DNA of 47,128 nt from Nitrososphaeria archaeon (GTDB lineage: Archaea; Thermoproteota; Nitrososphaeria; Nitrososphaerales; Nitrosopumilaceae), in NCBI GenBank assembly GCA_010028495.1, contig RHCX01000003.1:1-47128 (forward strand), written 5' to 3'. Numbering within the stretch: the first letter of the stretch is position 1; each line of letters opens with the position of its first letter. The notes under the pieces were generated by a model. It did not search any database. It worked only from the letters and a program-made list of their open reading frames with translations, and was not told where the DNA came from. Positions 9,837 through 17,945 of this stretch are shown here, piece after piece. A program made the translations under genes and the position numbers.

Positions 9837-10966
9837 TACTTGTCGGTTCTAGAATCGTGCAGTCGTTTTAGATGGTTCAGCATATTTCGGATTACCTCGA
9901 TTCCTCTGAGGTATTCATTCATCGATACCTTTTCGTCTATTGTATGCGATGCATGAGGATCTCCTGGACCATATGTCACTACTGGGATGTTCCACAGAGT
10001 ACCGATAATGTTCATGTCTCCGGTTCCAGTCTTTCTGATCAATGCAGGTCGCTTGTGCTCTACATCCATTACCCCTAATGTGAATGCCCGAACTAGGGGC
10101 GAGTTCATTGGCGCCTCAAACGGTTCTGTTTCGTCTATAACAGAATAGACTGCCTCTACCTGCTGCTTTATTGCCAGCTCGGATACTTTGGTTGAGATTT
10201 TCTCGCCTACAGATTTGCAGTTTAGTGTGACTGGAATTCTGATATCAATTATGGTGTTGCATTCTTTTGGGGTGACGTTGTGGCTGTCTCCTCCCTTGAT
10301 TTCTGTAATAGTGGCAGTTAGCATCATTCCCTTGGATTGGCCTTCCTGGTTTTCCTCAAGGGATTTTTTGAGCTCGCTTGTAAACTTCATGGACTCTTCT
10401 ATTGCATTTCTTGCAAGCCATGGCGCGGATGCATGTGCAGAATCACCCACATTGATTTTGAGATTGATTGCAATTCTTCCTTTGTATGCTATAGTGACAT
10501 TTGTGATTCCTGATGGCTCGCCAAAAACTGCATAGTCGATGTCTAGCTTTTGCTTTGCCAGGTTTTTGATTCCAGTTGCATTTCCTTCTTCATCAACAGC
10601 TCCGACAAAGATTATTGTTCCGTTGTGTCTGTGGACCGTGGACGCTGCCAAAAGCATTGCCATTAGTGGTGCCTTGGCATCAGACGCACCTCTTCCATAT
10701 AGAAAATCACCTTCCTTTCTTACTTTGACCTTACCTGGTACAGTATCCATGTGACCACAAAGCAAAACTCGAGGAGAACCAGAGCCTATAGTTGCAATCA
10801 GGTTTCCTACTTCATCTATTTTGATATTTTCAAATCCTAAATCATCGCACTTGTCTGCCAGAAATTCTGCCATTGGCTTTTCAGCTAGCGATGGTGTGTA
10901 GAGTCGCAATGCCTTTTCCAGCATTTTGATTGAAAACCTTGGTGTAACTGTAAATGACGAGTCCAT
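9836..10966 (-). CDS. lysK: LysW-lysine/ornithine hydrolase (M20 deacetylase family)
   Basis: LLCGHMDTVPGKV, GRGASDAKAPL, DEEGNATG, MNIIGTLWNIPVVTYGPGDPHASHTIDEKV; stop overlaps dphB start (TAATG). Confidence 0.9.
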   Translation of the reverse strand: MDSSFTVTPRFSIKMLEKALRLYTPSLAEKPMAEFLADKCDDLGFENIKIDEVGNLIATIGSGSPRVLLCGHMDTVPGKVKVRKEGDFLYGRGASDAKAPLMAMLLAASTVHRHNGTIIFVGAVDEEGNATGIKNLAKQKLDIDYAVFGEPSGITNVTIAYKGRIAINLKINVGDSAHASAPWLARNAIEESMKFTSELKKSLEENQEGQSKGMMLTATITEIKGGDSHNVTPKECNTIIDIRIPVTLNCKSVGEKISTKVSELAIKQQVEAVYSVIDETEPFEAPMNSPLVRAFTLGVMDVEHKRPALIRKTGTGDMNIIGTLWNIPVVTYGPGDPHASHTIDEKVSMNEYLRGIEVIRNMLNHLKRLHDSRTDK

Positions 10967-10969
10967 TTT

Positions 10970-11815
10970 TTATTTTCCTGATTTAACTGCGTATTCTAAA
11001 ATCTTTCCAGCTATGTTTACGCCTGTCACTCGTGCTACATTTCTGTATTCGGTGGTGTTGTTTATTTCATGTACTACTAAGCCGCGTTCTTTGCTTTCCA
11101 TCAGATCGATTCCTACAATTTGCCCTTGGACACATTTTCTTGCCTTGATGCAGATTTCTTCGAGTTCTGGTGTTATCTTGCATATCTCGGCCGTTCCACC
11201 AAGGTGAGTGTTTGTCTTCCAGTTTTCTGTAGTGGAGTTGCGGTATATTGCTCCTACTACATCGTCACCAATTACAATGGCTCGAATGTCCCTTGGAGGC
11301 CTTTGGACAAACTCTTCCATGTAGTGAATTTGGTAAATTGGATACATTTTTTCTCGCTCTTCTATGATTCCTTCGGCTGACTCTCTATTGTTTAGTCTCT
11401 GTACCATTCTTCCCCAGCTTCCTACGGTCGGCTTGATTACTTTGGGATAGCCCATTTTGTCTAAAGCATCTAAAGCGGAATCTTTGGAAAATGCCACACT
11501 AACATATGGCGTTTCAATTCCTGCGTTTTTGAGCAACATATGCGTGAATAATTTATTTCCTGCATAGACTCCGCAGTACAAATTGTTAATGACATTTGCA
11601 CCCATTCCTTCTAGCGCTGCAGTTGCGTGCAAGTTCCTGTAGTAGCTGACGCATCTTTGCAGTACCGTGTGGTATTGGGATTTTTTATCAACATCTAGTA
11701 CAAGATTCTTACAGTCTACCATCTCGATTTTAATGCCGAGCTTGTCGGCAGCTTCGGTGAGTGCTTTTTCTTCAGGTCGAACAGTATCGTAGAGAATCGT
11801 TATCGGGTGGCTCAC
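10970..11815 (-). CDS. lysX: LysW-alpha-aminoadipate ligase (RimK/ATP-grasp)
   Basis: ATP-grasp signatures KPTVGSWGRMVQ and HEINNTTEYRN; GTG start overlaps lysW stop (GTGA); adjacent to lysW and homocitrate synthase. Confidence 0.88.
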   Translation of the reverse strand: MSHPITILYDTVRPEEKALTEAADKLGIKIEMVDCKNLVLDVDKKSQYHTVLQRCVSYYRNLHATAALEGMGANVINNLYCGVYAGNKLFTHMLLKNAGIETPYVSVAFSKDSALDALDKMGYPKVIKPTVGSWGRMVQRLNNRESAEGIIEEREKMYPIYQIHYMEEFVQRPPRDIRAIVIGDDVVGAIYRNSTTENWKTNTHLGGTAEICKITPELEEICIKARKCVQGQIVGIDLMESKERGLVVHEINNTTEYRNVARVTGVNIAGKILEYAVKSGK

Positions 11816-11979
11816 TGGCCCCAGTCCTCTCCGACGCTTTGAGCTGGTTTTAGCCCAAATCCGCCTGAGGATTTGATTATCTCAAAGCTTGCTCCGCAAT
11901 CGGGACAAGTTACCAATTCGCCTTCTACGGCATCACTTGGAATTGAAATATCTGAATCACATTCAGCACATTTTGCCAT
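11812..11979 (-). CDS. lysW: Amino-group carrier protein LysW (lysine-cluster copy) with non-canonical C-terminal Gln
   Basis: MAKCAECDSDISIPSDAVEGELVTCPDCGASFEI...SVGEDWGQ; two CxxC zinc-binding pairs. Terminal codons read GTC GGA GAG GAC TGG GGC CAG TGA. Start trimmed to ATG at 11979. Confidence 0.9.
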   Translation of the reverse strand: MAKCAECDSDISIPSDAVEGELVTCPDCGASFEIIKSSGGFGLKPAQSVGEDWGQ

Positions 11980-11980
11980 G

Positions 11981-13177
11981 TTAATCCTTACTGTCCTTAG
12001 CATCATTAATTATCTTTCTTTCAAGCTTGTTATCCAGTGGGATTTCCAATAGGTCGCCCATTCTGAGGTTTTTAAGACCTGCAGCGACTGCTTTTGCTTG
12101 GTTGTCGTCTTTTGGCAGTCCTAGCAAAGACATGAGATATGCCGAGCCGCTTTTACCAGCTAGCTCCCCGAATACTATTCTTCGTCTATTGCCAACTACT
12201 CTTGGTGGGATTGGCTCGTAAGCTGCCGGATTTCTTAGTATGGCTGCCAAGTGGGTTCCAGCCTTGTGCTTGTATGCTGTTGGTCCAACTATTGGCTTGG
12301 AGTCATATGGTGGAATGTGTGTGTATTCTTCGATCATTCTGGATAGGTCAGTTAACATGTCTAGTCTGAAATCATTTGGTGACTTGTACAGATACGTCAT
12401 GGCTACTGCCACTTCTGCTAGTGAGGGAATACCTGTTCTTTCTCCGATGCCGTCTATTGTGGTGTGGATTTGCTCAGCTCCGGCATCTATTCCTGCAAAT
12501 GCGTTTGCAACTGCCAGGCCAATATCATTATGACAGTGAACATCTAGTGGCACTTTGATCTTTTCTTTAACCATTTTAACGAAATTGAACATGCCTTTGG
12601 GTCGCATAATTCCTACGGTGTCTGGGAGACTGATTCTGTCGACTCCGGCTTCTTCGATTGCCTTGCATACTTTGAGCAAAAACTCTGGGTCTGCACGCGA
12701 GCCGTCCTCTACAGTAAATCTCATCTTTAGTCCGTGTGATTTTGCATACTCTACAGTTTCTACAGCACGTCTGAGTGCTTCTTCTCGCGTGATTCTGAGC
12801 TTGTCCTTCATGTGGATATCAGATATGCCAAGATATGTTGCGGTCCATTTTGGATCACACTTTAGCGCAACATCGACGTCTTCTTTTAGTGCACGAACAT
12901 GTGCAACAATGTCTGCTTTGAGGCCTTGTTTGATTATGGTTTTAGTTGCCTCAAAATGATCTTCAGATACTACTGGCGAGATTTCAATTTGGTCTACGCC
13001 AAAATAATCAAGCATCCATGCTATCTGGATTCTTTGCTTGTTGGTAAATGTAACACCTGGGTGCTGCTCTCCCTCTCGTAGAGTGCTATCCAGCACGCGG
13101 ATTCTTTTTGGTTTTTTGTCGTACTCGTTGTGCAAATGCGCGTAATAATTTGGGTCGTTCAATGTTAGAGAAATCAA
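11981..13177 (-). CDS. Homocitrate synthase (LeuA-like family)
   Basis: RVLDSTLREGEQHPGVTF, PLDVHCHNDIGLAVANAFAGIDAGAEQIHTTIDGIGERTG; head of lysW-lysX-lysK operon; TTG start, possibly a later TTG at 13162. Confidence 0.88.
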   Translation of the reverse strand: MISLTLNDPNYYAHLHNEYDKKPKRIRVLDSTLREGEQHPGVTFTNKQRIQIAWMLDYFGVDQIEISPVVSEDHFEATKTIIKQGLKADIVAHVRALKEDVDVALKCDPKWTATYLGISDIHMKDKLRITREEALRRAVETVEYAKSHGLKMRFTVEDGSRADPEFLLKVCKAIEEAGVDRISLPDTVGIMRPKGMFNFVKMVKEKIKVPLDVHCHNDIGLAVANAFAGIDAGAEQIHTTIDGIGERTGIPSLAEVAVAMTYLYKSPNDFRLDMLTDLSRMIEEYTHIPPYDSKPIVGPTAYKHKAGTHLAAILRNPAAYEPIPPRVVGNRRRIVFGELAGKSGSAYLMSLLGLPKDDNQAKAVAAGLKNLRMGDLLEIPLDNKLERKIINDAKDSKD

Positions 13178-13190
13178 GCCGGAATACTTG

Positions 13191-13201
13191 ATATAAACAT
13201 A
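13191..13201 (-). promoter_or_regulatory. Putative TATA element of homocitrate synthase/lysW operon
   Basis: Minus-strand ATGTTTATATC immediately upstream of the ORF. Confidence 0.45.
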
Positions 13202-13242
13202 TTCGTACTAGAAACGGCACAAATCAGAGAAAAGTGTAGTGA

Positions 13243-13262
13243 TTTTCGGCTAAAAACGAAAA
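13243..13262. promoter_or_regulatory. Inverted repeat TTTTCG-N8-CGAAAA, candidate operator upstream of the lysine cluster
   Basis: Seen directly in the intergenic region between the Lrp/AsnC gene and homocitrate synthase. Confidence 0.4.
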
Positions 13263-13281
13263 AAGTGATTCGAATTTCGTC

Positions 13282-13701
13282 TTACGTTACTTCGCGCAGA
13301 ATTATCACAGTGTTGGTATCAGATACGCCTTGAACTTTTCTTAGTGCGTCAATTGCCAGATTTATCTCTGTGATGTTTGGAGATGAAATCACAACTGCAA
13401 TATCGTATTGACCAGTGATCTCGTAGACTGTCTTTACTCCGTCTAGTTTTGTTAATCGTGCTGAAACCTTGGATGTGTCCATGGATGACTCCACTGATAT
13501 CAGAACAATTGCTTTTGTTGCATTTTGTTCGCCTATCTCAATTGTGAATTTTTTGATAATCTGATTGTCAGTGAGATTTTTGACTCGACGTCTTACTGCG
13601 GATTCTGAAAGTTTGAGCTTTTTGCCGATATCTACAAAGGACTCTCTGGAATCATCTCTTAGAATTCTTAGGATTTCGTCGTCTACTTTATCCTTGTACA
13701 T
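13282..13701 (-). CDS. Lrp/AsnC-family transcriptional regulator (LysM-like by context)
   Basis: N-terminal HTH DEILRILRDDSRESFVDIGKKLKLSESAVRRRVKNL and C-terminal RAM domain; overlaps the end of argD/lysJ by 14 nt. Confidence 0.88.
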   Translation of the reverse strand: MYKDKVDDEILRILRDDSRESFVDIGKKLKLSESAVRRRVKNLTDNQIIKKFTIEIGEQNATKAIVLISVESSMDTSKVSARLTKLDGVKTVYEITGQYDIAVVISSPNITEINLAIDALRKVQGVSDTNTVIILREVT

Positions 13702-14715
13702 TCTTTCTTCTTTCAGATTCCTTGGTAAATAACTTATCGAGAATTTCCAAGACTTTGGTTATCTCAACCTCGGTCATCACTAGGGGTGGCAAGAATCGCA
13801 GTATGTTTCTGCCAGAATATAGCAGCAGAACGCCTTCTTGGATGCCGTCCATGAGAATATCCTTAACCTCGAACTTCATCTCTACACCAATCATCATTCC
13901 TTTTCCTCGGACCTCTCGGATAATACTGTGTTTTTCTTTTAGCTTTTCTAATCCATCCATAAAGAACTTGCCAACCTTTGCTGCGTTGTCGACTAGTCCG
14001 TCTTGTGTTAGGGCTTGGATAGTAGCAATGCCAGCTGCACAAGACAATGGGTTTCCGCCAAATGTTGACGAGTGCTCACCCTTGCTCATTGCCGCCAAAA
14101 TGTCGGGTCTTGTCAAAGTAGCACTCATTGGCACACCGCCTGCAATTCCTTTAGCTAGGCAAATGATATCTGGCGTCGTATTCCAGTGATCACACGCCCA
14201 CATTTTTCCAGTTCTGCCCAATCCGGCCTGGATTTCGTCAAAGATTAGAAGAATTCCGCGCTCATCGCATAATTTTCTGACATCCTGTAGAAATCCTGGA
14301 GGAGATACATTGATTCCGCTTTCTCCCTGAATTGGCTCCATTATCACAAATGCAGTATCAGAGTCGATTTTTTCTCGCAAAGATGCAATGTCGCCAAATG
14401 GCGAGAATGCAACTTTTTCCACCAACGGCATGAATGCCTTTCTGTATTTTGGATTGAACGTAACTGATAATGATCCCAAGGATTTTCCGTGGTATGATCC
14501 GTTCATTGCAATCATTCCAGATTTGTTTTGTCTAATTGTGCTTTTAGAGCTGCAACAACTCGAGGGTTTCTGTGACCAACTAGAGCGACTCCGTATCCAC
14601 CCATACAGTCCAAGTATTCTCGTCCGTTGATGTCGTAGAGTTTTACTCCCTCGCCGCGTTCTATTGTGACTGGGAATCTTTGGTACATGTTGCCCAGGTA
14701 ACTGTCTTCAGTCAT
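13688..14715 (-). pseudogene. argD: Acetylornithine/LysW-gamma-L-lysine aminotransferase, interrupted: N-terminal 14512-14715 and C-terminal 13688-14515 pieces, missing about 50 aa
   Basis: N part MTEDSYLGNMYQRFPVTIERGEGVKLYDINGREYLDCMGGYGVALVGHRNPRVVAALKAQLDK; C part MIAMNGSYHGKSLGSLSVTFNP...IFDEIQAGLGRTGKM...; frames differ and the region normally holding the PLP-phosphate-binding Ser/Thr-Gly-Thr segment is absent. Confidence 0.8.
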
Positions 14716-15513
14716 TTTGTAATCACCGTGCATTTTGTGTGAGATATTGCAGACGATACTGGGTTTTCTCGCTGGCCGTTGCCAATTAGTGCTTCTTTTA
14801 CACCCATATCTAGCGCTTCAGTTGCAGCTAGTATCTTCTTTTCCATTCCAAATCCAACCTTTGGTCGAATCTCTTTGGCTTCAGCATTTGTTAGTTTTTC
14901 TACCAACTTGTCGTTCATTAGCAGGCCGTCCACATTAGTAATGAATAGAATTTTGTCGCTCTGGATTGCCCCTGCAACATTTGCAGCTGCTCGGTCTCCA
15001 TCTATGTTCAGCATGTCAAATTCCTTGCTTACTGCTATTGGGGAGATGACCGGTGTGTATCCTTTTTCTAGTAATAATTTTAGCAATTCTCCGTTTTACC
15101 TTGGTTACCTTGCCTGTATAGCCGCCATCGATTATCTGCTTTCTTCCCTTGTCGTTTACTATTACCAACTTTTCCTTTCTTTCTGCCAAAAATATCTGGC
15201 CGTCAATTCCTGACAATCCTATGGCATTGATGCCGTGTTTTTGCAACATCTGTACAATGGCTTTGTTGATTTTGCCGGACATTACCATCGTGAATATCTC
15301 TGCAGTTTCCTTGTCGGTGTATCTTGATTTGATTCCACCAGGCGATACTACAAACTTTGGCTCCTTACCTAATAGTTCACAGGTTCTGGTTACCTCTTTT
15401 CCTCCACCATGCACAAGAATTACTCCTTCTTGTTCTGCAACTTTTTTGATATCAGTAATGGTGGATGGATGAAGGTTTTCGACGACGCTTCCGCCGATTT
15501 TGATTGTAATCAT
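14712..15513 (-). pseudogene. argB: LysW-aminoadipate/glutamate kinase (acetylglutamate kinase family), frameshifted near 15095
   Basis: 15016-15513 (KIGGSVVENLHP...VHGGGKEV...GGYTGKVTKV) and 14712-15086 (LLKLLLEKGYTPVISPIAVSKEFDMLNIDGDRAAANVAG) join if one A is removed from GTAAAACGGAGAA (restores V-N-G-E-L-L-K). Confidence 0.85.
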
Positions 15514-15517
15514 TTTT

Positions 15518-16573
15518 TTAAACTGGGGTTAGCGGCGAATACTTGAGGCCGTCCATCTCATCAAAGCCTGCCATGATGTTCATGTTTTGTATGGCAGAGC
15601 CTGCGGCGCCCTTCATTAGGTTATCAGATGCAGATAATGCAACTAGTCTGTGATTGTCTTCATCAATGTCAAATCCGATGTCACAAAAGTTGGAACCAAC
15701 TACGAACTTTGGATCTGGGAACTTGTATAGGCCCTTTTTGTCACGGATTAGTCTGATGAATCTCTCATCTTTGTACATTTCACGGTACATCTTCCACAAT
15801 TCAATTTCGGTAACCTCTCTTGTGAGAAATGTGTGATTTGTACACAAGATTCCTCGAACAATATCCACAGCATGTGGACTCATTGATACTTTGATTGGTT
15901 TTCCTGCAATCTCTGATAGTTCTTGCTCAATCTCTCCGGTATGTCTGTGCTTTGCTGGCTTGTATGGTCTAATGACACCAGAACGCATTGCGTGGTGTGT
16001 GCCTGCCACACTGCCTGCTCCAGCACCTGAAGAGCCAATTTTAGAATCTACTATAATATGTTCAGTATCGATAATGTTGTTTTTCACTAGTGGAGCTATT
16101 GCCAGCATTGAGGTTACTGCCATGCATCCCGGACACGATACTAGTTGAGCATTTCTGATCTTCTCTCTGTGCAGTTCTGGTACGCCAAAGACTGATTTTG
16201 CCAGGTATTCTGGGTGTGGGTGCTCCCATCCGTACCATTTTACATATGCGTCCTTGTTGTGCAATCTATAATCCGCTGATAAATCAACAACTTTGAGGCC
16301 TCTATCGTACAGTGCTTTTACTATCTCAGTTGCTGTTCCATGTGGAACTGCAGTGAAAACCAAGTCGCACTTGTCTGATATTTTATCATAGTCTAATTCT
16401 GAAAATGTTAACTCTGTAAATCCTTTAAGTGCTGGTTGGACTCGATGCAAGTACTCTCCTACATACTGTCTTGAGGTAACTTGGGTGATCTCTACTTTTG
16501 GATGAGTGACCAATAATCGTAGCATTTCTCCTCCAACATAACCGGATGCTCCGATGACTCCTACACGTAACAT
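15518..16573 (-). CDS. argC: N-acetyl-gamma-glutamyl-phosphate / LysW-aminoadipyl-phosphate reductase
   Basis: MLRVGVIGASGYVGGEMLRLLVTHP; catalytic Cys VSCPGCMAVTSMLAI; start trimmed to ATG at 16573. Confidence 0.92.
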   Translation of the reverse strand: MLRVGVIGASGYVGGEMLRLLVTHPKVEITQVTSRQYVGEYLHRVQPALKGFTELTFSELDYDKISDKCDLVFTAVPHGTATEIVKALYDRGLKVVDLSADYRLHNKDAYVKWYGWEHPHPEYLAKSVFGVPELHREKIRNAQLVSCPGCMAVTSMLAIAPLVKNNIIDTEHIIVDSKIGSSGAGAGSVAGTHHAMRSGVIRPYKPAKHRHTGEIEQELSEIAGKPIKVSMSPHAVDIVRGILCTNHTFLTREVTEIELWKMYREMYKDERFIRLIRDKKGLYKFPDPKFVVGSNFCDIGFDIDEDNHRLVALSASDNLMKGAAGSAIQNMNIMAGFDEMDGLKYSPLTPV

Positions 16574-16651
16574 GTTCCTACAATGTAGGCGGTATAATTT
16601 ATTGTATTCTGCATCAGAAAAAAATTTATTCAATTTCATATAGTTCAGTTT

Positions 16652-16906
16652 TTGTTGGCAAAATCCGATCGCGATTTGGTAAAAAAACGAAAAGCTGACT
16701 ATAACCGAAGCCGCTACAAAAAAGACCCGGCATTCAAGGAGAAAGTAAAAGAATCGTACAGAAAATGGTATGCTAAAAACAAAAAATCCGTAATCGAGAG
16801 AATCTCAAAAAATCGCCAGAAAAACCATTCAGATTATCTGCAATATCAAAAAGAGCACTATCGATATCTGAAATATAGAAGAAAGTATGCTTCAAAAAGT
16901 GGTTAG
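16652..16906 (+). CDS. Small Lys/Arg/Tyr-rich basic protein of unknown function
   Basis: 84 aa highly basic; YNRSRYKKDPAFKEKVKESYRKWYAKNKKSVIERISKNRQKNHSDYLQYQKEHYRYLKYRRKYA; ends 2 nt from argX stop, TTG start. Confidence 0.5.
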   Translation: MLAKSDRDLVKKRKADYNRSRYKKDPAFKEKVKESYRKWYAKNKKSVIERISKNRQKNHSDYLQYQKEHYRYLKYRRKYASKSG

Positions 16907-16908
16907 AA

Positions 16909-17766
16909 CTATTTTCTAATTTGAGAAACTGCGAATTTTACCATTTCTTGTGGAATATTTTTCTTGGCAACTCTTGCCAATCCTTTGAATTCAACGGTGT
17001 TATTCACTTCATGGCATACTAGACCACGAGCTTTGTCCTCCATCAGATCAATTCCGAGGATTCCGCCGCCTACAGCTTTTGATGCTTTGAGGCAAATGTC
17101 TTCTACCTCTTTAGTAATCTCGCACAATTCTGGGTCTCCACCTAATGCAATGTTTGTCTTGAAATCTCCTTGAGATTTTCTGTACATTGCAGCTATGACC
17201 TGGTCGCCCACAGTTATTGCGCGTATGTCACGTGGTGGTCTGTCAATCATTTCTTGTAAATAGTAAATTCTGTCATGTGAGCCGTCCTGGATATCGCGCA
17301 TCTCTATGATTGCCTCGGTAGTATCCTTATCTCGCAATGGCATCACACCACGACCCCAACTTCCAATGACTGGTTTTATCACAATTGGATAGCCAACTTT
17401 GTTTATCAAATTCATTGCTTCTTCGGAAGAAAATGCAAAGTATGTCTTTGGTGTAGGAACACCGGCTTTTTTCAACAACAACGATGTGACCATTTTGTTT
17501 CCGCAATTGTCAGCAACTTTGTGGGAATTAATCACTGGAATATCTAAAAATTCTAAACAAGAGGTAAAGTGCAAGCCTCGAAAATAGCTGACACATCTTT
17601 CTAGGACAACGTCGCCAACTTGTACATCGGCGCGTTTGCTTTCTGTGCTTAACTGGGTTATCTTTGCATCCAGCATTATTGTATCGTGACCAAGTGTGTT
17701 TGAGGCATCTTGGAGCATCTTCTCTTCTAGCCTTATTCGGTCAAAGACGATACAAAACTTGGACAA
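16909..17766 (-). CDS. argX: LysX paralogue, probable LysW-glutamate ligase ArgX
   Basis: RimK ATP-grasp (KPVIGSWGRGVMPL, HEVNNTVEFKG) next to lysW copy 2 and argG. Confidence 0.82.
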   Translation of the reverse strand: MSKFCIVFDRIRLEEKMLQDASNTLGHDTIMLDAKITQLSTESKRADVQVGDVVLERCVSYFRGLHFTSCLEFLDIPVINSHKVADNCGNKMVTSLLLKKAGVPTPKTYFAFSSEEAMNLINKVGYPIVIKPVIGSWGRGVMPLRDKDTTEAIIEMRDIQDGSHDRIYYLQEMIDRPPRDIRAITVGDQVIAAMYRKSQGDFKTNIALGGDPELCEITKEVEDICLKASKAVGGGILGIDLMEDKARGLVCHEVNNTVEFKGLARVAKKNIPQEMVKFAVSQIRK

Positions 17767-17934
17767 CTATTCTCCCCAGTCTTCGCCTACGCTTTCTGCA
17801 GGTTTCAGTGATACGTTTGAGCCGCTTTTAGTTGCGATTTCAAAGTCTGCGCCACATTCTGGGCAAGAGACTATCTCTCCAACTGCTGCATCATCCGGGA
17901 TGTTGATTCCTGCGTCACATTCTAAACAATTCAT
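17767..17934 (-). CDS. lysW: Amino-group carrier protein LysW, arginine-cluster copy, canonical EDWGE C-terminus
   Basis: MNCLECDAGINIPDDAAVGEIVSCPECGADFEIATKSGSNVSLKPAESVGEDWGE. Confidence 0.93.
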   Translation of the reverse strand: MNCLECDAGINIPDDAAVGEIVSCPECGADFEIATKSGSNVSLKPAESVGEDWGE

Positions 17935-17945
17935 TACGATCCTTC

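Noticed and set aside
15016-15513. Interpreting the argB frameshift as programmed translational frameshifting
   Set aside because: No supporting stimulatory structure was identified and homopolymer error or mutation is simpler; kept only as an option in the finding.
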